This document shows positions 1-11,160 of a DNA stretch of 64,000 nt, in pieces. The notes below the pieces were generated by a model that saw nothing but the letters and a program-made list of their open reading frames with translations, searched no databases and was not told where the DNA came from. Origin of the DNA: Gambelia wislizenii. Lineage: Eukaryota > Chordata > Lepidosauria > Squamata > Crotaphytidae. The DNA lies in assembly GCA_030847615.1 (NCBI GenBank), contig JAUMIR010000001.1, positions 289,876,187 to 289,940,186 on the forward strand, given 5' to 3'. A program made the translations under genes and the position numbers. Within the stretch, counting starts at the first letter, position 1. Each line of letters starts with the position of its first letter.

Positions 1-161
1 ACACCTTATTGGGCTGAATGCTTTCTGACACACTGCAATGCATTATAATATTCTGCAAGGATGGTGATGTTATGCCATTTAAGACTGGGATGCCAATCAC
101 TTTCTGAGCTGTTTTAAAGGTACGGGATAGAGTTTCATATGTTAAATTTAGCATATTTTGC

Positions 162-181
162 AAAAAAAAAAAAAAAAAAAA
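162..181. repeat. poly(A) run
   Basis: Twenty consecutive A on the plus strand just below the SLC4A10 exon at 218. It may be the tail of a retroposon, but no body is recognisable to its left (1-161). Confidence 0.8.
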
Positions 182-217
182 GCTAGTGATTGAGGTGATA
201 ATAACTTGACACTTTAC

Positions 218-406
218 CATTTTTGTCCATAGAATGTGGTTCAGACTGCTTCTTGCCAATATCAGCAAAGGACCGGACTATTGGGATCCTATTGCTTAGC
301 TTCTTCTGATTTTGATGATGGTGTTGTTTGAGCAAAGCTTCATGTACTCTGTGTCGGACATCTTCGCTGAGCTGTCCTGAGCCTACTTGTTGATCAAGAA
401 TCATGT
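218..406 (-). CDS. SLC4A10: SLC4A10 coding exon (His-rich linker segment)
   Basis: This is the fourth and most 3' visible exon, 189 bp, with acceptor TTTTATCTTTTCAG and donor ATG|GTAAAG. It encodes DMILDQQVGSGQLSEDVRHR, then a VHEAL..QHHHQNQKKL block and IPIVRSFADIGKKQSEP, ending SMDKN plus the first base of the next codon. The combination VRHRVHEAL, HHHQNQKK and FADIGKK matches SLC4A10. SLC4A7 and SLC4A8 have HHHQNEKK and FAEVGK at these places (from memory). This segment belongs to the N-terminal cytoplasmic dimer domain that sits under the membrane transport domain. Phase 1 on both sides keeps the frame with its neighbours. The next exon (QVVSPQ... in other species) lies below position 1. 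Confidence 0.97.
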
Positions 407-502
407 CTGAAAAGATAAAACATAATAATTTCATTTGCATAGTACGTTGGAATTGCCAAGCAGCAACAAGAGTAATAATTAGCTTGCATTACATGAATTC
501 CC

Positions 503-632
503 ATTTTCCCCCAAAGTGCCAGGGACAGATACCATATTTGTGCCTGTTGCCTATAATTGTTTCTTTCTTTCCTGGAAATGCTCCAGGGCACTTGATGGCT
601 TGTGGGCCAGTACCAGTCCATGGAGCACCATT
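503..632. mobile_element. hAT-like MITE fragment
   Basis: Shares the core 'accatatttgtgcc' followed by 'tgtttctttctt' with 34812-34962. It resembles a hAT-type nonautonomous family that carries dispersed copies in reptile genomes. No terminal repeats or target duplication are clear. Confidence 0.4.
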
Positions 633-941
633 ATTATTATTATTATTATTATTATTTTAAAACAAACCAAAAAAGGCATGTTTATACAATAAAATAAACA
701 CAAAACAACTTCCTCTTCATCTGTATTTGAACTTGCATCTTATCCTTTTTGACTTTCTTATACAATAGTATTTTTTAAGTACTACACAATTATATTTGCA
801 GATACTTTATATTAACTTATCTTTCTTCCATGATATACATGATATCATATTTCCATTTTTTCACCATATCTCCAACAGAAGATTCCTTCTTCTTAATATT
901 ATTTTTCCATTTCTAATCTATAAACCATGTAACAGCATGTT
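630..941 (-). mobile_element. L1 LINE 3' UTR with (AAT)n tail
   Basis: AT-rich stretch ending on the minus strand in (AAT)n at 630-656. It is the continuation of the L1 at 1627-2270, because the sequence on either side of the solo LTR (947-1621) joins through one copy of the duplicated CACCC. The tail marks the insertion point of the L1. Confidence 0.65.
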
Positions 942-946
942 CACCC

Positions 947-1621
947 TGTCAGGGATGATGGGAGTTGTAGCTCTTCACCTCTGGCTCAAACTCACCACCT
1001 TGTTATGCAGCAGAGCAAACCAGCTTAGATCAGTGGTTAATGCTTTCCTCCAAAGCAGCAGAGTTTCAGAGAATAGGCTGAAGATCCTGACAAACTCTCC
1101 AAGCCTTCTCACTCTTCTCCAGGTGTCTCCAAAACGTCTCCAGGATTCACTCAGGCAACTCAGTAGTTTTATATAAAACCTACTTTATTCTTCTATATAA
1201 ATATACTATATGGTCAACAAATCACAATCTCTACACACTACTCCACAATATCTCCACACTACTCCACCTCTACTCAACCACAATACATTGGCAAACATTG
1301 CAATTTTATAGCCATTGTTTATCACCACCCACTAGCTAGTTTCCACCCAGTGGGTGTGTACTTCCATTCTGATTGGTCCACATAGTTCCACCCATGCTTA
1401 AGACCAACCCATGTATTTCAACATTTCACCTTGTACACTTAATGATTCTCAGGTGTTTCCAATCTGCATTCAGTACCTCTGTCCTTGGCTCTCAGGACTT
1501 CTAGATTACATTAGCAGTTTCACCTGTGTAGCTTCATAATTGCTCTTGCTTAGTCATTGTGACTTTCACATACATATTTTATTTCTTTCACTGTATGTCC
1601 CATGTTGCATTTTCCTTAACA
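947..1621 (-). mobile_element. solo LTR inserted in L1
   Basis: A 675 bp block beginning TGTCAGGG and ending TTAACA, flanked by perfect 5-bp duplications CACCC (942-946 and 1622-1626). Read on the minus strand it has TATAAAA (near 1305), then AATAAAG (near 1180), then about 230 bp to the CA end. That order matches U3-R-U5 of an endogenous retrovirus or Gypsy-type LTR. No internal coding region is present, so it is a solo LTR left by recombination between the two LTRs. Confidence 0.8.
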
Positions 1622-1626
1622 CACCC

Positions 1627-2270
1627 CATTCTGTTTTCCAATATTCTATCAATTTTTTCCAATTTTCTCTAACTTTGTCTACTGATTGATATTTGAGCCA
1701 ACAGGTGAGCTGATACATTTGTGGTGACTCTAACGGCTTAAGCATCCACTCCTTGCTATTTGGGATCTCAGTCTGCTTCCAATATCTAGCATAAGTAATT
1801 CTCACTGTGGTGGTCATGTAAAGTATTACATTTCTTGATTCTTTTGGGAAACCTTTGTCTATTATATTTAGTAAGTATAATTCTGGTTTTAATCTGTAAT
1901 AAAACTTTATTATTTTTCTTATTAAGTTATGTATGCTAATCCAATTTTTTTTGCTACTTTACATGACCACCACAAATGGTACAAGGAACCATTCGTATCT
2001 CCACGTTTCAAGCAGTTACTTTTCTTTTCTTTGTACATTTTCGATAGGTTTTGTGGTATCATATACCATCGGAACAATAACTTATAACAATTTTCTTTAA
2101 GTTCTATACATGGCGTGAAATTTATATTCTTCTTCCATACAGTTTCCACTTTAAATAGCATTGTTAAGGAGCACCACTTTAAATAGCATTGATTTAGACA
2201 GTATTTACAAGTACCATGCAAATATCTGGGAGACAAATGACAAAGCCACAATTTGTTGAATAAAGACTGC
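1627..2270 (-). pseudogene. L1 ORF2 C-terminal fragment
   Basis: Minus-strand translations in two frames match the C-terminal part of L1 ORF2. One reads RWYMIPQNLSKMY...LYHLWWSCKVAKK (1922-2150), and the other TYARYWKQTEIP...NWKKLIEYWKTEW (1630-1810). Between them the frame is broken. The element is 5' truncated near 2270, and its 3' end continues past the solo LTR to the (AAT)n tail at 630. It is inactive: no reverse-transcriptase motif is present. Confidence 0.8.
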
Positions 2271-2297
2271 GGAGAGATGTAGCTTATTGTGCCACAC

Positions 2298-2417
2298 CAG
2301 TGATCTCCAACTTGTTGTTGAACAATTATTCCAGGAATTCCTGAGCACAGGTCAAGCTGGCTGTGGCATGTGGAAATTGCAGTCCAACATCGGGGGACTC
2401 AAAGTTGGAAACCACTG
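2298..2417. mobile_element. small hAT-like MITE
   Basis: Bounded by inverted CAGTGATCTCCAACTTG and AAGTTGGAAACCACTG, the typical hAT CAGTG...CACTG ends. 120 bp, noncoding. The flanking 8 bp do not match, so the target duplication is lost or the ends are slightly misplaced. Confidence 0.55.
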
Positions 2418-2600
2418 CCTTATGGTAACATCCAGATTTGTTCATTTATCTGACAAATTAGGCTGTAGACTATGAAATGTCAACTATTACATATGCATCA
2501 CATATCACATAATAGTTAACTCCAGGGCTGAAAATGTCACAGCAGAGTAGAAAATAAATTAACCACAAATACAGAAATCTTAAATGTCCTGTAGGATTAC

Positions 2601-2996
2601 TGTCAGGATCAGTCCTGGACGTGACCTTCTCCTGCCAATTTCAGTTCTGTTCTATTGCTTTGCGGCTAACTGTGTTTGCATTCCTTCGTACTTGCTAATG
2701 AGCCTGTAGTCTAACTTGAAGAAGGGAGGATATATTCTATGTCTGTAACTGTTTGGTTAAAATTTACATCTGGCTTGTGCCATGGGAAATATGGGGATGA
2801 CGATGGATAGCCAATGACTGCATAGCCCATCAGATTTTGTAGACTGTAAATACTTTTTAACCTAATGCTTTGTAATTAAGATTCATTCTGAGCAACAATA
2901 TTGTAGGAATAGGTCTTTGGATTACTGTACCAATAAAGTTTTCTGTTTAACTCTGAAACTGCTAGTTACTGAGTCTGAAGAAGCCAGTACATGACA
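2601..2996 (+). mobile_element. solo LTR
   Basis: 396 bp block from TGTCAGGATC to TACATGACA, with near-matching 5-bp flanks ATTAC (2596-2600) and ATTAT (2997-3001). AATAAAG lies at 2933, about 60 bp before the end. The LTR-like TG...CA ends and inverted TGTCA/TGACA support a retroviral or Gypsy solo LTR. It resembles the LTR at 41553 in its terminal ~40 bp. Confidence 0.7.
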
Positions 2997-3001
2997 ATTA
3001 T

Positions 3002-6000
3002 ATCCACAGCTCACATGCTGTTTTATGGGTTTCTACCAGTACAATTGAAGGCATGCCCAAATGATATACTATATTTTGCATATGGTAAATCTTGAGTTCC
3101 AGAATGGGAGCATAATCTCTCAGCTCAACTATTAATTCAAACCCACCTGTTATTATTTATTTTTTTAAATTTTTTTTTACACATATCTCTATATGCAGCT
3201 CAAAAGTTCTTACAGTCTACAATTTTACTACTCTCATGAAACAGAACAGGACTGTTGTATGTCAACAAAACACTCTATATGAAAGTGCTTTTGGGTTTCT
3301 CATAGATGTCACCTGCAGTGCACAAATGTGTTTTTGTACAACTTTGTCCCACACACCCAAGCTTACCTATTCATACCATATGGTGCATGTTGATGTTTAA
3401 AAGTTAGTACATGACTAACATGAGATGAAAATGATGTTTAAGCACTGCTAGTAAAATTTAGCTCAAATAAAATTAATTGGAATTCATCAGAAAACTGAAC
3501 TCCCACAATCACCCATTCAGCTGACTGAAGGATTCTGAGAGTGGTAGTCCAAAAATCTTATCTTCAGGGTTATAAGGCAGTCATTCACCTGATGGCCAAA
3601 CAGAGTGCACTGATGAATGTTTGTAAGGATATTTTTAATTGTTTTGAGGATGGAACAATTCAGATCTGGAACTTTAATACACAGGTAGCTGCAAAGTAGC
3701 AGGATAAAGGCTGGATTTGAAGCAGAGAAGTTGTGAGTGAGAAGTGGGAACTTAAATCTTTCTGTCTATACATCCCGTTAAGCATGGCTTACACCCCACT
3801 TCCAGAGACCCCACTTCTAGAATTTTGGTTTATCAATGTGACATTCCACAAGGGCAAAAGTACATTGGTCTCAAGAAAAGACAGCTGAATGCCATGCTTT
3901 GCCCTGGAAAGCCTAAAGCTAAAAGCCAAAAAGGACACATTTCCCAGGAAAGGTAGACAATGGATGAAATGAAACCTTTGTATTTGCTGATTTTGAAACT
4001 TCCTTTCCTTAATCCCCAAACCTTAAGACCCTTGCTCAAGCTTTTAAAATCCAGTCACTGGACATTAAGCTACACATTTAGCATTTTCCACACCTTTTGT
4101 CAAGACCAGGAAACTCATTGTGTAATCCATGAAGGCTCATGGAATCTATTGTTTCAACCCATGAAACATCAATCCCCTCAGGTGTATTTGGAGGTATAAA
4201 TGACCCCCCCCCAAATATGCTCAAGTGCACACAGTTATAGGGGAAACCCTGTCACTCTGTGTTAGCCACCCAGGTTCCTCCATCCACTCTGCTGGATTGA
4301 CTACAGGACAGGTTGTATCACCCACCCCCAACAAATCCTCTTGCTACCCTCTCTATCCAGATTTTTCCCACTGTTTTTCTATAGCCTTGTGTGAGTGCTT
4401 TTTCTGGGTGAATGTTTCTGTGTGTGTGGTGTTATTTTTGAACTCTTTAATAAAAACCATACTTAATTTTACATGTGTGTATTCCATCCTGACTAGTACT
4501 GGTAGACAAAGGTTTGCAAGATTCCCTTGTTACCCCCTTTTGCATAGCTAAAGTCAAGTTGCTGCTAATTTCCCCAACATATTAGAAACTCGATATTTTC
4601 TTGGAATTTTCCAAGGAGCATTTTGGGTAACAATCCTGGCCATATGCACATGTGTGTGCATGTATGCACACGTGAGGATTCCTGATGCATGTTTCTCCTA
4701 CCACAGAGAAAAGCAGTTGAAGGAGTAGGTTCCAAGAAAACCGAAGAACAGGGGAAACAAAGCAGCTCGCCCCTCCACAGTTTCAAATTGCATCCTCTCT
4801 TGCTGCTCTTGCAACTCTTTGATTGGGACCTGGGTTCTCAGACCAAATTGAAGTCCACATCAAATATGTAGATGACAAGCAAGAGAAGCAGTATTAAGCA
4901 ACACTTGCTCATTTGTTTTGTTTGTCATTCAAATGTAAAGTTCATACTGGTCATGTTGGTCATTTGTATTACAATGTCAAAGCAGAAAATGGAAAGATGT
5001 TGGCTTGAGCAATGCTGGACAGGCTCACTTAAGCATCAAGTAAGGAAATGGTCTTTCAGATTTATAGGGAATCAAGAAAGACCACAGAAGATTTTTTAAA
5101 TCAGTTTACCAAGTATCCAGATCAGCATCTGAAATCTGCTTTCCTCTCACTTTTTCAACAAGTGTTTAAACCAGGAATTCTCAGACCATTAGAAAATGAA
5201 AAGTGTTCATAGGTTCAAAGAAATTTAGGAGCTGAAAACATCCTAACCTAATAGTGCACATATAAAATTCAGTTAAGGAAAGACAGAGAGACAGATGATT
5301 CGTTTTCTACAACTTCTCTCTTACATAACATGGAAGTGCCAGTCCAAGATGTCTGAGGCATAGCAGCAAATAGTATTCTCTCCCAAACCCACTCCCAAGG
5401 TCAAGGTGCATAGTTTCCTACAACAACAAAGTTATGTCAGCCCTTGAGACAGAAAATCTCTGAAGAGTCTCCTCCCTTCCTGTTATTTTTAAAAAGCATT
5501 TATTAAATGTTTAAGAATGTGTTGCTCTTTTCTGACGCTCAAAATCTGCTGCCTGAGACAGCTTCCTTACTCTACCTAATGGTAGAACCAGCCCTTAAAC
5601 TTTGTGTAGAAGAGAAAGAAATAATATTCTCGAAACTGGGGACTGGGGGAGAAGAGGGAAGACTGAGAACAGAAGCTACACAAACACAGTATTCAGCTTT
5701 GTACTGTTGAACTTTTATTTATTTATTTTAAGAAATGAAGGGAAATCTCCCTACACTGGTTTAAAAGCAACAGAAACTGAATCAGCATTAGCTGAGCAGC
5801 AAGTGTCACTACAGTTTCCTGAGAAGAAGTGGAGCCACACAGAAGCTTTCTCATAACCCTTGTGTGAGTCATGGAACATTTAATGTTCGGAATATTCAGT
5901 TGGCTCATGATCTTTTTCTCCAAGCCATCCCACAACATCCAGCAAGCTCAGTCGTGAAAGAAGCACCACACACATGTCAAAGCAGACAGGATGAGTCAAG

Positions 6001-6100
6001 GTTTTGGTAACTTAGAATTAAGGGAACAGGTTTTTTTTCTTTTTTTAAAAAAAGAAATTTCGGATTAAGAGGCATTGTTTTTTGAGTTTATTAGGTTGAC
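3002..6100. other. intron stretch, mostly unassigned
   Basis: AT-rich, apparently unique sequence. Short traces only: a T-rich tract near 3160-3180, a possible hAT-MITE scrap at 3495-3560 (actcccacaatc / gtggtagtcc inverted), an AATAAAAA signal near 4450, and T/A tracts near 6030-6050. ORFs here have no recognisable similarity and are treated as chance. Confidence 0.6.
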
Positions 6101-6104
6101 AGAA

Positions 6105-6293
6105 ACAGTGTGGTGTAATGATCTGAGTGTTGGACCAGGATTCTGGGAGACCAGGGTAGGCATGGAAAACCAACTGGGTGACCTTGGGCAAGTCACACTC
6201 TCTCAGCTTGAGAGACAAGCAATGGCTAACCCCTTCCGAACAAGTCTTACCAAGAAATCCTGTAATAACCTGAAGGCACACAACACCAAAACC
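6105..6293 (+). mobile_element. Sauria-type SINE
   Basis: tRNA-derived SINE with the head 'gtgtggtgtaatgatctgag', the body 'gggtgaccttgggcaagtca' and 'ctctctcagc', and the degenerate Bov-B-like tail 'ctgaaggcacacaacacca'. The order and wording match the Sauria SINE family of squamates. The copy has lost part of the tail. Confidence 0.8.
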
Positions 6294-8329
6294 AGCAATC
6301 ATAGCATCAATAGACCCAACCAGCTGACCCCACAAGGATAGGACCGGGTTTTAAGTGTTGATCATATGGGTGTTCTTCACATGATTAAAGGACAGAGGAG
6401 CTATGATGATGCCCCTCATCCCATCAGTGTCCATGCACTGATCATGGATGCATGCAGGGGAAGAGCCTACATGTAGAGTGTTTGTAGAAACCCCAGAGAT
6501 ATGGGGTTCCAGGTTCCAAATAAATCTTTGTGGGGAGGGTCTCTCCCTATGTATATAGTCCACATTCAGTACATGGATACTGGGACTCAGGTGAAGAAGC
6601 TGTATTACATCAGGGCAGGTGAATAGTGCAGCCTGACTGCCTTTCTAATTGTGTGGACACCTTTCATGTCATGAACAAGCAAAGTGGGTGAATGGAGGCA
6701 GGCAGTGTGCTTTCCCCATACAATTTTACTGAGATGCCATCTAACAACCCTTTGAAAACAAGGAGTATTGTGGGCTGCACAGAAACACCTGGTGGGCCAT
6801 TGTGGGGGACAGGATCCTGTAACAATCCAGCAAACGCAGTTCTTACACTAAGACCAGCCTGTGCAGAATAAGGCCACAGGTGCATATCTAGCACAGCACT
6901 CTGTTTCCAACCATGGACATCTCAATATCTTCTAAGTTTGTAAGCAAAGCATTAAGGCTGATGCCTTCCTCTATAATTTCTTCCCAGCATCTGATTGACA
7001 GAGGTATATTGCAATTCAGCCATCAGAGCTACAGTTCTGATGGGGCAGTTTGTGATTATAAGCAGCAAAACTTACTAGAGCTTAAGCCACACAGTACCAG
7101 TATTTTGTCATAAAGCAGGACTGGGTGACTTGTGCCTTCTCCCCCCCCCCCCGTCCATGTTGATGGACTCCAACTCCTATTATCCTTGGTCAGCACAGAC
7201 TATGGCAAGACACAATGGAAGTTATACTCCAACAGCACCTGGAGAACACACATTCCCGTCCCTATTCTAAATGCATGGGAGCAGGATGTGATTACCAGGT
7301 TGCATTCTGCATATGCTCAAAGACACATCATTGTTTCACATATTCCAGGGTAGAGTTTGCTTATTAAATGCAACAACCCTGTTGGGACTGTTGTCCCCTA
7401 TTAATTCCTCCAGGATGCAGTAGAAAATCTGGAAATGCAGAACAGGGGAGCAAGTGAAGTGTTTGGACTTCATTGAACTGTCATGTCTTTTGCATCTATG
7501 GAGTCTGTTTTTGTTTTTCTCTTTTGCTTGTGGTACTGTCTGGTGGGAGGAAAATCCAGGTAAGTGAACAGTTACATAAAAGATATGGTTAAAATCTAAC
7601 ACAGTTTGTATGAGAAATCTTTCTCTTCATAGAAATGCTAGTGCTTCTCTTCTCTATGGGAAGTCTCCAGGGCAATTTTTTTTAAAATGGAATCTCTGCT
7701 ATTGTAATGTCTCCAAAGTCTCTGTATCTCATATATATTTCCTCTTATGGTACATATGCTCCTGGGCACCCTCTGCTCTGTAAAAGCTTTGTACTAACTA
7801 GTTTCAGTCAAATCTTCCCTCTTAGCCATGCATGCACTTCCACAAAGGCACTGCTACAGAGAGAGACTGGAGATGTGCTGGGCATTATGCCAGGGATGGG
7901 CAGAAAACAGATCACAATCTACTGGTATATGGAAGATTTGCACTAGGTCTCAAGGGCTGTTGACTTTTGGTTGCATTCCAACAGCCAAAATTAATATGTT
8001 CTTTCATTTTCTAAATCAGGCAGTTAGAATCCATGAAGTATAGCAATTTAGCTATATATTGGTATTTGCATGCATGGGCCAACTTAATGCCAGGTGCATA
8101 TGATGCAGCACGCAACTGACTGCTTCCATTTGCAGTCCTCTGAGTCTCCATTTTATTCTTTCTGAACCATTACTGTGATTGATGGAACTAAGCTGATAGA
8201 CCTTGGAGTTTAAGTTATTAGCTCAAAGAAAGTCCTGCAAGCCTCACATCTTCCCACTCCTGAATTATTCCCCTTTTAGCACTTGGGAAACACTTGGGAA
8301 ATAATAAGAATACTAATGTATAATATATA
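6294..8329. other. intron stretch, mostly unassigned
   Basis: No recognised gene. A 12-C run at 7141-7152 sits inside a possible hAT-like MITE (about 7125-7250; gatggactccaactcc / ttatactccaacagc). The remaining sequence is low-complexity AT-rich or unique. ORFs are short and without recognisable similarity. Confidence 0.55.
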
Positions 8330-8930
8330 ATATGTTGTTGTTGCTGCCCACCTCTGCTTATGGATCGAAGTTAAACACAGTTAAAAGAGCATGATACATA
8401 TTTAAAACAATCAAACAAACTTTAAAATTCATAATTTAAAAATCATCTGGATAAGCCTGTGAGAAGAAACTGGTCTTTTGTGCTATTTTAAACTCAGGAG
8501 ATTATCAGATGGGGACCAAAAAAGTGTCCCCATCTCTCTATACTATATCCCACCCCCCTCCCATCCCTGTCCCAGCATGGTAACCCTCCGTTTCACTCTT
8601 ACCTTAATCGCGTGACCACCCGCTCCCCTTGGTGGCCAGGAGTGAATGGAGCTCGAGCAGAACCCCATTCACTTCCTGGTTTCAGTTCCCAATCATTCTC
8701 GTGAGAGAACGAGAGTGTGGAAAATTCAAAAATAAAAAAGAAAATACAAGGTTAAAAAGGAAAGCAAGCACTAAAACACACTAAAAAAAAAAAATCAAAG
8801 TAACTTGGGGAGGGTGTAACAGGAGAAGACAAACCCAAGGGTAATCTGGACCCAAACCATGTAGGGCTTTAAAGGCAACAATCAACACTTTGTACCTTGT
8901 CCGGAAACTAATTGGCATCCAGGGGTGTTA
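8330..8930 (-). mobile_element. antisense L2-like LINE piece split by a MITE
   Basis: 8848-8925 is the reverse complement of the L2 coding stretch at 42775-42840 (shared 'atgtagggctttaaagg' and 'tccggaaactaa'). 8330-8496 looks like an AT-rich LINE 3' region in the same orientation. Between them a GGAGATTATCAG-starting block (8497-8842) interrupts. The fragment is too decayed to show an ORF. Confidence 0.55.
8497..8842. mobile_element. Harbinger-like MITE remnant
   Basis: Starts GGAGATTATCAGATGGGG, close to the end of the 37556-38176 element (GGAGATTTTCACACGGGG). It shares its 'caccttaat...gctccccttccccttg'-like interior (8603-8640 versus 37650-37700). The right end is not clear. Confidence 0.45.
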
Positions 8931-8956
8931 TAATCCAAAATAAAATTTGGGTTACA

Positions 8957-9490
8957 CTTAGGGTTTGTTTAGATGAGCAGCTGTAATGTGGATTGCTGTG
9001 CACTAACACAAATTCACAGCAGCATTCATTTGTCTCCACATTCCTTTGGCAAAATCGCTGGTATGCAAAACTATCTGTGTTTGAAGTGCACATGCAGAGC
9101 CATGCCTATGAATCAAGATGGTGGCTGAGAGTGAATTACCTGTGTTGTTATTCTCCGCAAGTTGTCACCACTGCACGGTATTTATTTTTTAACCATAAAT
9201 CAAAGGCGCAAAAGTGTTGCCTTGCACTTAAAAAGCGGTTTGGTCACCTTAGCACATAATTGATAACATGAAACTCCAAAATGGTGCTTCTAGCCACTTT
9301 GTAGCCAGAAGCCCATCCCCCACGCACATCCGAACAATCAGCTTTCCACTTCCGCCCTTGCCAAGAATGCGCTGCACTGCAAATCGTATATCCAAATGAG
9401 TGGTAATGTGCATTTCCATGCATTATTCAAAAATACCTCAGGAAAAGCTGTGAAGGCTTTTCCTGCGCAGTAAATGGAGTTTTTGGCCCC
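8957..9490 (-). mobile_element. nonautonomous DNA transposon, four-copy family
   Basis: Reverse-orientation copy of a family also at 51086-51677, 57020-57365 and 63360-63957. Shared blocks on the minus strand are 'aagccttcacagcttttcc', 'aagctgattgttcgg' and 'gccaccatcttgattcat' next to a GTGAGT.AATTCACTC-type palindrome. Noncoding; the termini are about GCYYRTCTATA. The superfamily was not determined. Confidence 0.55.
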
Positions 9491-10939
9491 CACTCCTTCT
9501 GACAACCACAAATCTCAGTTGGATCTCATTGAGACAAAAGGTATTCTCTGCGAATTCTATTAGTATTATTTTCACTGTCTAGACAACTCCCTAATTTCTC
9601 TTAATTGCTCAAATTAAAAGACAAAACTTCAAAATAATCTTGCAATATGTAAATTGGTAATTACACATAGACCGAAGACCAGAAACTGCTAACGTCCATA
9701 ACTTCTCAGCATCCATGAAAATTAACATTCAAAGGAAGTTTCTAGACAGCATCTAACTGAGCTGAGACCAAGATCTACCCAGTTTTAGTCGTGGCTGCCA
9801 AATGGTTTTGCAGCTATGGCTACGAACAGCTTCAGTAATCTGGTGGATTCATCATATGCATTTTAGTTGAATGGATTTGGTTCTGTTCCAAGCTTCCTGT
9901 CCTGAAATGACCATGTATGTGACCTCTCAGTTAACTTATTGTTAAAACAAGTTAATAAGGCTAGCAAAGCTCTGACTTTCCTGCTAACATGGTGTGTTAA
10001 AGGTATAGATTGTAAGTAGATCATCAGGTAAGCAGAAGATTTTGAGTGCTCTCTAGGACTCACTCAGTTCTGCCAGCCCAGTTTGGTATCAGGATCTGAA
10101 AATAATCCAGTTTGTGGGTAGCTTAGAACCCTAAATTCCTACCACTCTGGGGTGCAATAAACATCCAAACTCCACTGCTCATAATATTTCAGGCATTCCT
10201 TCAGAGTCTTCTGGTCATTTTTCTACTGCCAATGCTAACATTTGGTAACGAAATTTGGATAAGGATGTGTATCCAAATCAGTCAAAGAGGGTCCCCTTTG
10301 TTTTGTTTTTTTTAAAAAGATTACTTTTTCAATACTCCTGTTGGGTTTGTATCATTATCATTATTTGGAGCATTATTTCACTATTCAGTAAAGTAGAATT
10401 TTTCTATTTTATAACACATTTAAACTTCTACTTTTAAGCACATTTAAACAAAACTTAGAAAAAAATAGTTTTTCAGGCCATTGGAGATTTTGGGAGTTAT
10501 TGCCCAAAAAAGTAACGTTCCCAAAATCTGCGTTTAAATGTCCTCTTCTCCCTACAGTATTTATTTCTCTTACCATCTTCTCCAAAAGAAGACTGGAGGG
10601 AGAAGCCTCAGACCCAATAGCTAGCATGGCTGGGCAAAAGCCAGATCCCAGGGGCTCAGCTGGGTAGAAACTATGCTGAGGAAGGAGTTCTAGGCCTCAC
10701 AAATGTGCATGTGTATAATGGTGGATACTAAAATGAAGCAGGAGGAGCTATGATTGTCCAGAATCAAAGAAAGCAGGCAAGATTTACCCCAACAATGGGA
10801 GATGCAACAACTGGTTTTCTTTATGGTGAGGGGGGCAGGGGGGAGGTGATCAGAAAAAAACACTTGTATATAAAAACAATATTTACAATTATTCATCTGG
10901 AACTCTTTCTCAGGAATTGTATTCGTTCATTTTTATTTT
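9491..10939. other. intron stretch, mostly unassigned
   Basis: No gene seen. 10455-10560 (ggagattttgggagttattg / aaaaaagtaacgttccc) resembles 13905-13990 and is probably a dispersed MITE or LINE tail. The rest appears unique. Confidence 0.5.
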
Positions 10940-11160
10940 AGTTTCATTTATATCCCACCTTTCCTCCAAGGAGCGCAAGGCAATGTATATGGCTCTCTTC
11001 TGCCCTATGTGATCCTCACAACTACCCTGAGAGGTATGTTAGATGGGAGAGAATGACTGGCTAAGGTCACCCAAAGAGAATTTCCTGGCTCAGTGGGTGC
11101 CCTACGTCTGGACTTCTCAAGTCCTGGTCCAACATTCTAACCACTGCCTCCAGACTGGCT
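10940..11160 (-). mobile_element. tRNA-derived SINE, antisense
   Basis: On the minus strand it begins with a tRNA-like head (ggcagtggttagaatgttgg), passes through 'ggtgacctt' and 'ctctcagggtagttgtgagg', and ends with a LINE-like tail (cccacctttcctccaagg read on plus). The organisation is typical of a reptilian tRNA-SINE. It is not a functional tRNA. Confidence 0.65.

Noticed and set aside
796..1176. 126-codon plus ORF
   Set aside because: Crosses the junction between L1 3' UTR and the solo LTR; antisense to both, no similarity.
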